DNA of 64,000 nucleotides from Vanilla planifolia (Eukaryota; Streptophyta; Magnoliopsida; Asparagales; Orchidaceae): contig CM043878.1 in the NCBI GenBank assembly GCA_023846275.1, forward strand, positions 10,175,501-10,239,500. The letters are read 5' to 3'. Below the pieces are notes generated by a model, which ran no database searches, was not told the origin of the DNA, and worked only from the letters and a program-made list of their open reading frames with translations. Of the stretch, positions 1 to 14,400 are shown piece by piece (position 1 is the first letter of the stretch; every line of letters begins with the position of its first letter). Made by a program: the position numbers and the translations under genes.

Positions 1-2350
1 ATCATTTCTCTATTTCTCATTCTTATTGATTCCTATGAAATATATCACCATAATTTCAAATTTGTTAATACTAAACAAAGGATAAAGAAAATTGACATTG
101 AATTAGTAAGCAATCTACTTATGCATATAAATCAATACAAATTTTATATCATACTACATATTTGGTCAATATTATTACAAAAAAATAAAACTACTAAGTA
201 GAAAAATATATATGTATATTAAAAAATACTAAAAACTTTTTACTATTTTTCTTATTTTATTTATTTTTATTGATCTATTAACTCCTTTTTTAATTCCATA
301 GGTATATCTTTAATCTAATATTAATCCAATCCTATCTCAAGATTTTCTCATTTTTTACATTGACTTTGTTGCTAATCAAATTTAGTGTTCTTTAAGTTCA
401 ACCTAACAAACAACCACCACTTAGTATTAAATAAAAATTTCACATAATTATAATTTTATTAACATAATGTTGTGTAAGCTCACTTTTTCAATTAGTGAAT
501 TTTTTTCTTTTAATAATACAAATATGGAACTTGATTGTCTTATCAAGAGAGGAAATCAAGAAGAAAGAAAACATCTTAATTTTATTTTCTTAAGATATTT
601 TCTTAAGTTTGTCTTATAAACTTTCTCTCTCTATCTCTCTCCTAATTCTATTTCTCTATCATTCTTCATTTACATTAGTCAATAAATTTCTAAAAAAAGA
701 TTTCTATTGAGGTCATGGAATATGATATCTTGAAAATAAATCAAATGAAAGTGATGGGGAGGCCTAAACAACATTAAGGAGGACTCAAATGGAGATTTAG
801 TTTCTTAGAGGCCAAGGAGTGAGTCAATCATGGATGTCCTAAGGTGTCTAATATATATTATCAGTGGATTAGACTCCTTAATTTTATAAATGTCACACAT
901 CCTCTTTTGTAGAATATTTGATTAAGTTAAACATTAAATGCACGAGCTTAAAGTTGTTCCACCCATTTCACAAAATAAATTGGTGAACATAAAGAGAAAG
1001 TTAAGAGACCCTATTGTCTACTTCATCATAAAAACATATGCCTAACTTCCTATTGATTAAATAACAAATAATACAATCATACTTACAATTTGAACTCTTT
1101 ATATAATTTCTAGGGTTTATTTAATATTGAAAGGTTGCTTATATACGCCATGGTTGTAAGGAAAAAAAGAGTAACATAGCTTTATGCCCAGAGTTGGGAA
1201 TAAGTATAGATCTCTTAACATATTGAATAATATGAGGACCATTCAAATGTTTTATGCTAGGATTTTGCATCCTTTTAATAGTTGACCTAAAAGTGAAGTC
1301 TATCTAATTGTAAAATAAATCATTAGAAACATGTAATATTTAAAGGTTCTTAAAAGAAATATGTAAATAATATTCAAAATCAATTATAATAACAATAGTA
1401 TCAATGCCCTTAAAATAGGATTACAAAAAAATATATGATAAAATCTTATTATGTTTGCATAATAATAATATATTATAGTGATATGAATATTTCAATTATA
1501 GTATATAAATTCACTTAAGTATGTGCCATATAACAAATCATATACCTCATATTAATAATCTATAGATAAAGATAATTTTTTTTGGCACACCATTTTTATC
1601 AACAAAATTTAAAAAATTTAAGCTACGTTCCATAGTTAAAAACCTAGATTCGACTTAAGCTTTTCTCATTAATATTTATTGGAACTCCTAAAGAATGATA
1701 GTTTTATGCATGGACCTATTCGTAATTAAAAAAAGAAGAAAAATCTAAAAAAAGAACAACTCTATAATTGGAAGGACATTTAACAAATTATTGCAAACAA
1801 CAAGGATTAATTGCTATAAAACCCCATCCATAAGCTTAATAAAGGATGAACAATGTTCTAATAAGAAAAGTGAAATGAATTTTAATGTTTAAATATAAAA
1901 AAATAAGACTTCTTTATCTATATTTAACTCTACAATCTTAATTTTAGATTTTTTTTTTAAATATATGATTTAAATACTTTATAATAAAATTTTTATTTTT
2001 TTTTTAAATCTGACTTTTTTTATGAATATCTTTGAAAATCTTATTTATGGATTTGATTTTGAACAAAGATTCATCGTCTGAGTCCAAAACATTTTTGTAA
2101 AATATAAAACCTAGAGTTATTAAATAAATCATCAATTGAATTCAAGGATGTGACATATTAGGCTTAGTTCACATCAAGCAAACTTTATATTTAAATGAGT
2201 TTTATTTTTTGTTGGAAAATAATAAAAAATCGGATATAAGATTATTTTTATAATAAAATCACGGAAATTTTCAATGATTTTTCCATTTTTTTATTAATCA
2301 AATTGTATTTTAGCTATTTAATAACGAAATATTTAAAAATAAATTTTTAT
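1..2350. other. AT-rich intergenic region
   Basis: I see no supported gene here. The sequence is dominated by A/T runs with stop codons in all frames. A CT-rich microsatellite-like patch lies near 620-670. The last few hundred bases before 2400 are the upstream region of the TMEM120-like gene. No transposon protein could be recognised. Confidence 0.6.
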
Positions 2351-2474
2351 TAAATATTTAAACAAAACTTCAACCATCGCTCAGTTTCTTTAAATAAGAG
2401 GGGGTCACCAGAAACAGAGACCGAGCGTACAGAACAAGTGTCATCCTGCCACTGAGGTCGGGAATTCAGTGACG

Positions 2475-5400
2475 ATGGGTGGTAACGCCGGGAATGGCGG
2501 CGGGGTTGATGATGGCCGGGACGCTTATGAACATATCGTTGGCGAGGCGGCTCGTCTTTGTGAGCTCGCACGCGAGCTGCAAGACTCAACCTCGTCCCTC
2601 ATGTCTCGCACCTGGAATGAGGAACAAGTTCTGCGTCAGCGTGCCCTCGCTCTGGATTCCGACCTGCGGCGTCTACAATCCTCACTGGAATTCGTTTCCA
2701 GATCACTCTCCTTTGATCAAAAGCTCGCCGAAAAGGTTTATTGTTTCATTTCTTGAATCTTCCCCTCCTTGCACCGTGTGTGAAGGTGTTGGTGATAAAC
2801 ACTGGATTTGTCTCAGGTGGAAGAGGATATGTACAGAGCGAAATCCGTGCTCGTCGACGGAGATGTAGCGTCGCTCCTCCCCAGCAAGGGTCATGGTTGA
2901 TTAGTATTAGATTTTTGGACATTCGATTTTGAGGATTAGGTTTTTTTTTTTTTTTTCCCAGCTGATTGGATTTCGGAAGTTTATTTGTCAGGTCGGTTCT
3001 TGAAGATGTTCCTTGGACCTGTAAATTTGCGGGCGACGAGGAAGGAGGTGCGGCTCAAGGTTAAGGAAGAGTATAATAGTTATAGGGTAAATATTCCTGG
3101 GCTTATCTAAATCGAATCTTGTGCAAGACTTTTTTTCGAAGTATCCGTAAGGTTTTAATGTTTATCTGATTGGATTGCATCTAGAATTTTAATGGTAGTT
3201 GATTCTTACCTTGTTCTTGAAGCAATATTTATGATATTGTTATGTACGATATAGCCAATTGCAATTTGGTGGTTCTGACGAAGGTTACTGGGGTTCATTT
3301 ATTTCCCACATGTCAATGTCTAAGGTTTTGCCTGGTTTTGTGTTCCAAACACATGTTTGGAACATATTAAATGGTATTTGGACACACTTCCACTGAGGAA
3401 TAGTGTTCCAACTGCTAATGGCAGACCACACAGGAAATCTATCACTAAATTTAAAAAAAAAAAAAATAGAAAAACTCTGAACTATCATTTAATATTTATA
3501 ACTATTATATTTTTATTTTATCTCCTTATAAAAAAATCAAAAGAAAAGTTTGTTTTTATATATTTATTTTAATTCCAATCTAACATTTAAATCATAATTT
3601 GACAAACTTTTTTGCATTTTGATCATACATTCTCCATTGCCAACTCACAATGTTTTGACTACTACCATTAAAAAAAATATAGAGCCTTTGTTACCAAGTA
3701 AGGTGTAGAGAAAGATTTCTTTTAACTTTACTTCCTTTTATATGGAATCTTTGAATGATATTTGTATATGAGATAAGGTTTGCTGTTGTTTGAAATGAAC
3801 TCATGGACATATATGTTGCTGTCGTAAAACCTTTTTGCAGTTAATGGGCTTTGGCATTCTTTTGTTCATAATTATCAAAGATAGGATTTTGTTTAAAATG
3901 CTTTCATTGTCGTTGTGTATCATTAAACATACTTTTTAATTTCTTGGTTTCTTGCTTTACTAAATTTATTTCTTTTTTCTGTGTTGTTGCAATAATCAGG
4001 GACACTTCTATGTTGATGTATGCCTGAATTTGCTAGTTTGTGAATGGCTTAAAGTGGCATCAAATCCGCTATGTTAATTTGTTAAAAAACTAATTATTTT
4101 TATATGTTTCAACTGACTATGATTTTCAGGCAACAAAAGTTGAATTGTCAATGAAATTCATATTAAACAAGCTAATACAATAATTGTTATTGTATTCAAT
4201 TATGAACACAACTTTGTTCCTTTTCATATTTGCTGCACTTTTTATGTAGGAATGTATTTAGCTGTTTTTAGTACTGAATAATTTGTTCCAAGGAGTTTTC
4301 AACATGCCTCAATCTGTTGGTATTTTGAATGTTCTAAATACATGTATTTAGAGCCGAAATTATGCCAGCATTACAAAACAAAAATAGATGTTAGCTATGA
4401 ACAAGAAGAGTTTATAGTTTTGTTAAATTTGAATTTGAAAGATAATTGGGATGTTTAAGTTGATGTTAGCATTTCAATGTTTTCTGCAACATTTTGGGTT
4501 AGTAATGTTCAAGAATGTAAGAATCCCATATGTTCTTCTGTCAAAGTTCAATCTGAATATTTTACCTTATGCTGCAAACTTCAGGTCATGAATGTTCATA
4601 ATAACAAGATAAGTCCTTACCGTTCAAGGAATTTGATGTAGATCATGATGTGTCCATCATTTTGTACATGGAGCTTATAGGCATAATGTATGGTCCTATG
4701 TTATTTTTGTGTTATGATAATTGTATCTTTGTTATTAACTTTAGGATTTAGGTCATAAAGTTGAGATCAAGCTGGACATTTAACAATTAGTTGTTAAACT
4801 AACATGCCAAAAACCTTGCATCATTTGCTCAATGATTACGTAGCCACATAGGGGATGAATGTTCAATTTATGGCTTTCTATTATTACTTTCAATCATAAT
4901 TTTAATTAATAAAATGTCGGTTATTTAGATGAATCCTAAGCTTTGTTCATATCTAGTTTAATGAAGGATCAAAGATGATCACACTACGTCAAAATTTATT
5001 TTAATTGGCAATCAAAATTAATTCATAGGTTTGATTGTATAGAGATTCACCTGTATGCAATAAAGTGATTCTTTGTTTGCCATATGATCCATATCCGTAA
5101 GGCTTTTCTGTCATACTAAAGGTTCAACTATTACCAACTTTTACCAAGTTCTGCCTGCACTTGACATATTCAAATTTTAACTTGACTTCTTATTTGACAG
5201 GATAGAACAGCATTCTTGTTTCTTCTCTTTCCATCAATGCTGATTTTCTTAAGGTCTTGGTTGTGGGAAGGATGCTTTCCCGTATTGCCCGTTCAGCTAT
5301 ATCAGGTATTAACTTGCCAGCACTAACTCTTCATGTTGCAGTCAATACGGGATGTGTTGCCTCAAACATCTTTTTTGTTGCTTATTCACCTTCATTTGCA

Positions 5401-8400
5401 TCAGGCTTGGCTCTTATTTCTATACACAACTTTGGCCTTGCGGGAAAATATATTGAGAGTCAATGGTAGTGACATCCGTCCATGGTAAATTCATCTCTAA
5501 TACTATTTGAATATGATAGTAAAATCCAATACAAAAATTTTCTTTGCTATCTAGGTTTATGATTGAATAATTATTGTTTCTAACATTCAATTTTTTGTTC
5601 ATTATTTAATGGTGTGATGCATAGAGGATGTGTGGAAGTGTTAAGAGGATCAGATGTGATGATCGACAAAGTGATGATATGTAAAAATCAACAACCCAAT
5701 AAAATTTACATGTTTTAATCATAAATCAGGCATATATCTATAAAAGAGAAAACAAATATTCTACTAATAGAAGAATACATAGTAATAGTGTATAAAATAG
5801 AGGACAAAAAAGACTCTTTTTCAAATATCAAAGTATACCCAAATATTTAGTACATAAAAAACTTAAAAATATTGTTGTAATAAAAAGCTTTTTCTAAAGA
5901 GAGATAAGAGATCTATATGGAAGATGTACGAAAGACTTTAGCTTCTAAGTCAACAGGGAAGATCACCAACAAATAACAATGACAAAAACATGAAAATTTT
6001 TCAAGCCAGTTGATTTCATGTTTGTCTCTAAGTGATCATGCCATCTTTGAAAGGTTACAGTTCTAGTTGTGGCATATCCTACGAGTTTCTTTAAATATTT
6101 GACTTGAACAATTCTAAATAACAAGATATCTAAATATTATATTTTTCAAATCTAGCAAAATATTTTTAAGCCTAAAAGTTAGATAATTAATATTTAGGCG
6201 TATCTCAACAATTCTCATATTCACCTTAATATTGTGTTGATCATCGAAGGGTATTTGGTTCCTCTTCCCCACTCCAATATGTCATTTCAAGTTCTTGGCG
6301 TCTTGAAAGACTAAACATTGAAATTGATCAAAACTCAAATTCTATATGAACTTAGCACCACTAAAGACTTCTTAAGCATATCTATACCAAACTAATATAG
6401 ATCCACAGATAAACAATGTACAACTACCAAAAAATACCCTTACCTTTGAAATGGTCATCTCCTTGCTTTAAATGTTGCTGTGGTATGATCTGACATGAGG
6501 ATTGACGTGTCACATTGAGGTTTATCACCTTCTTTTGTGAAGGTTAAGTGCTGCAATGCATTTTAGAACCGAATTATATCTATAACATCTTGTGTACATT
6601 GAATATTGCAAATTACAGTACTTTTAGCATTCAAAGTTAAGTTCCTTAAGTTCTAAATGAAATAACTCTCCTACCATCTTGATAAACTAATTCTAAATAC
6701 TTTAGTCATTAAATTTCATGATCTTTAGCTTTGTTGTTGCCATTAATTTAGCCTTGATACCATTTTGTTGCAACAAGTGGCATAGATGTGTGGAAGTGCC
6801 AAAAAGAGGGATATATGTGATAAGTTAGTAGCCTACAAAGATTTAGAATCCAAAAGAAAACATCGAGATTTATGTGATCCTGTCACATATCAGGCCTATT
6901 CCCATGTGATATGAGGACATTCTAATAATAAAAAAATTGTAATAGTAATATACAAAATAAAGAACAAATAATATTTTTTTAAAATCTCAAAATATATTCA
7001 AATCTTTATTATATAAGAAGTCCCAAAATATCTCATTAACAAAGGACATTCACTAAAGGGAGATAACAGATCTATATAGATGGCAGATTAAATATCTTAG
7101 TTTCTCAAATAACGGGAAGATCGCCAACATTTAATGATCATAAACACATGAATAACTGCTTTGAAAACCAAGTAGCTGATTCCAGGCTATCACTAAACCA
7201 TGGAAGGTTATATTTCCTACTATGCCACCTAGAAATCATCCCAAAAAGATTCTCTAAATCATTGCCATTGAACTTTGAATTCCTTTGCTTGTTGCAAACT
7301 GATATGAGTATTCTATTCTGCATAATTATCATTTAATAGCTATTAAATTTATCTCTAAATAGCAGACTCTTAAGTAAATTAAACTTGAAGAAATATTTTG
7401 AAGTATAACTGATACCTTCCATCAAATAAATAAATTTATTTTCATGCATATCCAAATATTAAATTTGTGTATTTAACAAAATATTTCATAAGTCTAAAAG
7501 TTGGATAATCGATATTGAGGTATATCTCTCATTGACGCTCACTTAATGATCTAATTGTTAAACTACTATGTTCTAGATTTTGACGTCATAATGGAAGCTT
7601 TATTGCTGCATTTTTCATACAAAATAAAACATTGTTCCAATGTTTTGCCTAAAGTAAACGAATAAAAGCTATCCTGAAGGAAGGTTTTAAAGCCTTTCTC
7701 ACGCACGTTTTTCTGCTTGCTTTAAGAACATTATCATCCTTAGTTAAGTCATGCAGTTCATTATACTTTGTTGGATACTGATCCAATTGCACGAGTGATG
7801 CACTTTGTTTAGCATAATAGGCAATGGTGAATGAGCATTTTGTTATTAAGGTGAAGTGTCTAGGATGTTTTACTAAGGCATATGAACAATAAATATTTTT
7901 CTTACTTATTAAATTTTTATTAATTTTATACAAGAAATTTATTTCATTTGGGTTAACTGAATGAAAGAAGAGAAACCAGAATTCACTCTGCTGTTTGTTG
8001 GGCCCATGGTATCCTCCTTAAGAACCTTCTCCTGTCTGTATGTATGGACCATTTGGTGCATTACAATAGAAGTTTTATTCCAAGTGATTATTGATTTGTT
8101 GGCTATAACTTGGGCTATGATGCGTTTTGTTATTGAGTTGAATTGTCTAAGATGGTTTTGAAATGGGTGTAAACACTAAATATTTGCCTTTCTAATAATT
8201 TTTTATTCATTTTATACAAGTAAATTATTTCATTTGGCTTATCAGAATAAAAGAGGATGGTTTACAAAGCAATATCAACAATGATGAATATTGCATTTTG
8301 TTCTTATGTTTAAATGTCTAAGATGGCATAAAAAGAGATATGAATACTAAATTTTTGGCTAACTAATGTAATTTTTATAAATTTTAAACAAGAATCGTAT

Positions 8401-11400
8401 TTCATTTGGCTTAACTGAATAAAAGAAAAGAAGCTGGAATTCACTCGATTGGCCATTGGGACCATGTAATGAGGATCTTTTTTAGCAACCTCACGCTTGC
8501 TGCTTTCATATAGAAGCTTTTATTCCAAGAGCAGTGATTATTGATCTTTTGACTAGAACTTTGGGCTATAATGTCAATGAATTTGGCCTAAGTGATAAAA
8601 TGGTCTTTTGCCATATTTTTACCATTTTAACCTTACCCTTCTAGAATAATGATTATTAATTGTTTGAATCAATTATTTTGTGGCTAAAATTTATTATTTT
8701 GTCCCATTGTTGTATAAAAAAATGTGACCAAAACTTTTATTCATATGATAAGAAGTTACAATAGTTTAGCCAAAAAAAAAAATCATAACTAAAGGTTTGA
8801 AATTATGACCAAATGTACCTATTTTGCTCACACTTTTGGAAGAAAAGACCGTTCACCCTTTTGAATTTACTTGTGATAACACCCCCAACTTGCTGTGGTG
8901 GATTCAGAATAAAGCTTTCTTAAAACAAATGAATTAAATTATCAATGCTTTTAGCCATATCAAATTACAAGATGAGCTAATTTTTTATACTTAAATCAGG
9001 AGATCAATTTAGTGTATTTGTTCTACTGAATGCCTTTTGTGGTTGACCTTTTTTTGTTTTATTTTATTTTTTCTGACATACATTCCAATTTCTGTTGATT
9101 AAGTAAGCACTCAATTGCCCCCAATTCAAGTTATAGAAAAACTTGCAAAAAAATGGAAGAAATTTAGCTTCAGAGACTATCCAAGGATGCTTGAATAAAT
9201 TTCCTAGCAATGATGCTCATAGGCTAGTGTTAGCAATTTCATAAGCTATCAAAAAATTGCAAATCAACCATCATTCACATTTATTTTGTAGATTGCTGAA
9301 ACACCTCTAACCTGCATGTGGCCATTAGCTCCATGTAGTGTATGCCAAGGTGCAATTAGAAAAGTGGTATACAGTTAGAGAGGAAATGATAATGGTAGCT
9401 TATTATAGTTTGTGTGTTAAAAACCTAGCGGTCTACAAAATGGCACATCCAATAAATGGTTGGAGTGTTATCAATAGTAATAATCTTAGTTACATTAAGT
9501 TTTATTCCATTAAGTGGAATTGGTTACATAAATCTTTTGACGTTATTGTGTTCTATCTATTAACAATTTCATTTATATCCATACACGCTAATTCTATTTT
9601 AATAGTCATTTCTTTGATCTTTTTTGGTCTATTTGGACCTTTTCATGGAGAAAAATTTTTAACTCCTCACATCTCTTAACATGGGTATTAATCTATCTCT
9701 TTTATTTGAACTAATTTTCTCTATGTATATTCCTAATTAATGTTGCATAAATTTTATCTTGAATGCACTCATTTTTAATCCTATATTTTGGATATAGCTA
9801 CTTGTCTATCACAACATCATTTTCTTTATTGTACTTATTTTATTTGTATGTTTGGTTATGATAGACCAATATTTGTATTATATAATATTGTTAGGCTTCT
9901 TTTAGTCTTATTAAATTGAGGTTTAATATTAAAGGATGTTTCAATAATACAATTGATTGAAAGGAATCATTTATTTTATCAAATTTGTTGAATCTTATTA
10001 GTAACATCCTAATCAATTTTACCATCATGTTGGTGTATAGATTCATGATAATGAAAATTTTCATTCTTCAATATTTTTAGATCCCTAATAGAAGTCTGCC
10101 ATTTGTATTTCTACCAAGACTAAAATTATGTTATATATATCGACTTTAGATCAATAAAGATGAAATCTTTTGGAGTTTAAAATAAATCTTTTTAGATCTA
10201 GTTTAGATTTAATATCTTTTGATTTTATTTAAACAAGTCCTTTGAAGTTATGTCAATAATTATTTTTTGTAAAAAACATATTTAGTGATACTTTATCTTG
10301 GATGTGACAATTAAGAGCACCATAATTAACAGAAAAATAAATAATAGCGCCTTAATAAAGTTTAATTATTATCAAAGACTCTTTAGTGAATCCTTTTTCA
10401 GTGCATACAATGCCTTTGCTCCATTGTACATATCTTTAATGATTTTAACATATGCAATGTTGACTTTTTGTTTTCAAAGATCTTTCAAAATGCTATTGAT
10501 ATTATGTTAGATGTTTTTATCCAAATAAACTAAAATCAAGTGAGGATCATCTTTCTTGTATAGACTTTTCTATAATATTTCTCAGTAAGAGCATAGCTTC
10601 AATGGTTGACCTTATTAGCATAAAGTTAAATTGATTTTGAGCATATTTGTCTCACATTATAAACTATGGCCAATAATTTTTTCTTATAGTTTTAAATTAT
10701 AATTCATAAACTTTGTTCATTGATAATTATTACAATTCTGATTATCTTGTTTATTCTTATAAGTAGGTATGAAAATGCTTTTTCTTCACTCATTTGGAAT
10801 CTTTTTTATCTTCAAAATAATATTGAATGACATAATAAAATTATCTTCAAAATAATATTTTTTTCTCTCATACTCATCTATTTTTGGTATCTGATCCTAT
10901 TACTTTTCACATTTCATCTTCTTTGATGTTTTTTAAATTTTTATTTAAAAAATAGTCATAAAAAGAAAAAATTTAATTTTTGAACAACTATGTTTCTCTA
11001 GATCAATTGTTTTATCTCAATCTTTGTTGAGAAACTTGTGAACATAACTCTTCCATTCAAATATAATGTCCTCATGTTTAACTAATAATTTTTAATCATT
11101 CTCCTTTGCGCATTTTACTTGATCTAAATATTTAACTTTTTCTTCCTTTGAAAAATTTTTAAATTTTTCTTTTTCCTTATTTAATTTCAATTTGTTATAT
11201 AAATTTTCAAAACTTTCTTTTTCACTATCACTAATTACTTTTTAACTAATAATTTTTAATCATTCTCCTTTACACATTTTACTTGATCTAGATATTTAGC
11301 TTTTTCTTCCTTTGAAAAATTTTTAAATTTTTCTTTCTGCCTGTTTAATTTCATTTATTATATAAATCTTCAAAACTTTCTTTCTGAGTATCACTAATTA

Positions 11401-14400
11401 CTTTTTAACTCCCTTGTGTTAATTTATTATCTCCCAATTGTTTGCATTATTATATTTAAGGCATCTTATATGATAAAACTTTTCTTTTAAGCAGTTTCTT
11501 ATGTTTCTTATTTTCATTACTAAGTTTTTTTTTAATCTATGATAGTTCTTTAAATTTTCCTACTACATTGTTTCAAATACAACTAGCAATATTATCCTAT
11601 AGGATTTACTCTCTTCTATACCCTAAGAACATTGATTTATGACTATCAGTGAGTGAACTTTTATTTTCATCATTAAGATTCTATAACTACGAGTAGAATA
11701 TTGCCTTGACTTTTTTTTTTCTTTTGTTGTTATTTAGGTATACAATTAACACCATTAGAATTTATATTTACAATCTAAATTATTTTTATTTTCTCAAAGG
11801 GAAATAATTTGTATGTGTTCAAAAAAGTTGAATTTATAACTAATAGCTTTCTCTTTTCTTGAAAAATATTAGCATTAATAAAATCATGTGCTAAAGCAAA
11901 TTGTAGAATTGTTTTACCTTTTTCATTAGCCTTCATAAGCCCAACTATCATGATATTCCTTTAATTGTCTTACTCCTCTTCGTATGTATCCACTTAGGTC
12001 TCCTCTAATAATTTTTTTTGTCACATTTATGAATCACTTATATAAACTCTTCCAAATCATTCCAAAATTTTTCATTCAAACATGCATCTAATTTTATTGA
12101 GGGTCATGGACATGAACTACCTTGATAGATCAAAACTTGCCCTAATATAACAATCACTTAGCCAGTTTAGGGATTATGGCTTGGATGATTTAATGAGGAA
12201 CTTGGTCCAAGACCAAAGCTAGGGCTCAAGCAAATGGAGAACTTGGTTGGATCAATTAGGTATTGTAGAACAGGCCCAAGTATTAGGTTGAGTGACCAAA
12301 ATTGAACTTTTTGGGTAGTGCTTTCTTGAGGGACAAAGGAACCTTTGGTCATGTTAATGGGTCACTCAAAAAACTTTATCTTCATTTTCTAGCTATAACC
12401 CATTATTATAATTCATTCTTGATTGTACGTGTGGAATGTGGGTTGGAGGGCCAGATTGCTTTGCCTGAGTAGGCCAGTTCACTTTGTGTGTTATTTGTGT
12501 TTATAAAATTCACACTCCTCAATTAAATGACCTTTGATCTCCTTAAAAAATCAAGCATCCTAAGTTTTCGTAATTCCTCAAATTTTTGCTAACTTTTCGT
12601 CCTTTTGACTTTGCTTTCAAAAAATAAACTTTGTGAATATGGGGAGGCCTGTTGGGTTTGTTGTGATGTCCTTGTTTGAGTCAAGGGTCTAGGATCTATT
12701 TGCATTTGATTTTGTGTAGAACCTTTTTGGGATTGATGTTTCAAGATTTTTGTAAACTTGGTTTTGCAAACAATGTTTATTTGATGAAACCCAAACTTGT
12801 GTGGATTAGGTAGCATTTGTTGAACCAATTATAAATTCTTGTGTTCATTCTTTACTAGGTAGCATTTGTTGAACCATTTAAAAATTCTTGTGTTCATTCT
12901 TTACATTTTTTTAATTTCGTTTCTTGATCCTGTACAAATCACAAAAGAATTTTGTAAAAATAGCACCTTGAGTTAAAATCACTATTAACATGCTGTTGTT
13001 GCTGCCCTACTTTTTTTGTTGTATTGGGTTCTCTACAATTGGTACTAAAGCCTAGTTTCAACAAGAAGTTGAATCCTGAAGCTCTATCTTTGTCACATGC
13101 AATAATGGACTTGTATAGGAGTCCAACGATGGTTGGGGTGCCCTTGCTGTAAAGGAGAGGAAGATTGATGGTTTTGTTGGTGATGGAGGCATTGACAGTG
13201 AAGGCTGCACCGGTGGTGAAGAAGGCAAAAATGGCAGAGTTGGGACCTTTTGTAGCCCTTCCGAGTGGGAATGGAATGCCTGTGGTGTGGAAGAAATCAA
13301 CATGGATGATGGTGAATCATCTAGTGACAGAAATGAGTTAGTGATGACAGTGTAACTAACAACGATGGTTATGGACTGAGTTGGTGGCTACGGTGTAGCT
13401 TCCGATGGAGGAAACTTGGGCGGTGAAGCCCTTGGTTGTGCTGTTGATGGAAGTTGCTTTATGCTCAATGAATTTGGAGGTGTTGAAAGATGATGTGCAC
13501 GAGGAACATAAGGAGATGGCCCTGCTAGTTGAAGGACACAAATTAATGCAAGGCAGGAGTGCAGCAAGAGGAGTAAATTTTGGATTTGCCTTCAAGGCAC
13601 AGTCACCCTCTTGAACGAGGAGGGCAAACAGGAGGGCCTGGCCTCGGATTTTTCATTTCTTCTGCATGCTTCGGTTGGTCCCCAGGACAATGCATAGGAG
13701 AACTAATTGAGCTGCTTCTCTTTATTGAGAACTTTTGACCTTCTAGTATTATCTAGGCACTATGAAGGGTTCAAGAGGACCTTCATCAATCTGGAGGCTT
13801 TGAACTATACTCATGAGTGTTGAAGAGGATGCTTCAGGGAGCTGGGATACTAGGATGGCGTCAAATGTATTTTGTTCATTGTCTGATGAGGAAGAGGGAG
13901 AGATATGACAAGGCATGGTCTTGCAGCAAGGATCGACTATCGGAGTTTGATTGGTTGGTGTTTTTTGGTCAATGATAGTCGACCAGGGTGGGGGAATCTC
14001 CTATTTAGGTACTTAGGTCATTTGAGGGAGCTGCTTGGAAAAGGGAAGGATGACAGGATGAAGCAGGGCAAGGGGTTCTTGTAGTGACTGGAGAAGTGAT
14101 GGGTGTGGATAAGGAACTTTTCATTGCCAGTGCCAAGCTGAAGGGAATAACTGTTGTGCTGGGGAAGCTGTTGGGGCAGGTGAAACTAAAGTCGGGTCAG
14201 GGCCTGGACATTTCCATTCCCCATGGCTAGCAATTTTCTGGAGCCATGCGTGGTTGCCGATTTTTCTTTTTTTGCTATATATTTGTTTGTTAGTCTTAAA
14301 TATTGGTTAAAATATGTGAATTTTGGTATTAGCAAGGCACTGCCTAATGTTAGAAGACTAGTGCTTGTGGAAGATATTAACTCAAGTTGATCATGTTTAG

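Noticed and set aside
9338..9679. 113-codon plus-strand ORF
   Set aside because: It sits in TMEM120-like intron 5. It has a hydrophobic, low-complexity C-terminal half of the kind AT-rich DNA yields by chance, and no family resemblance.
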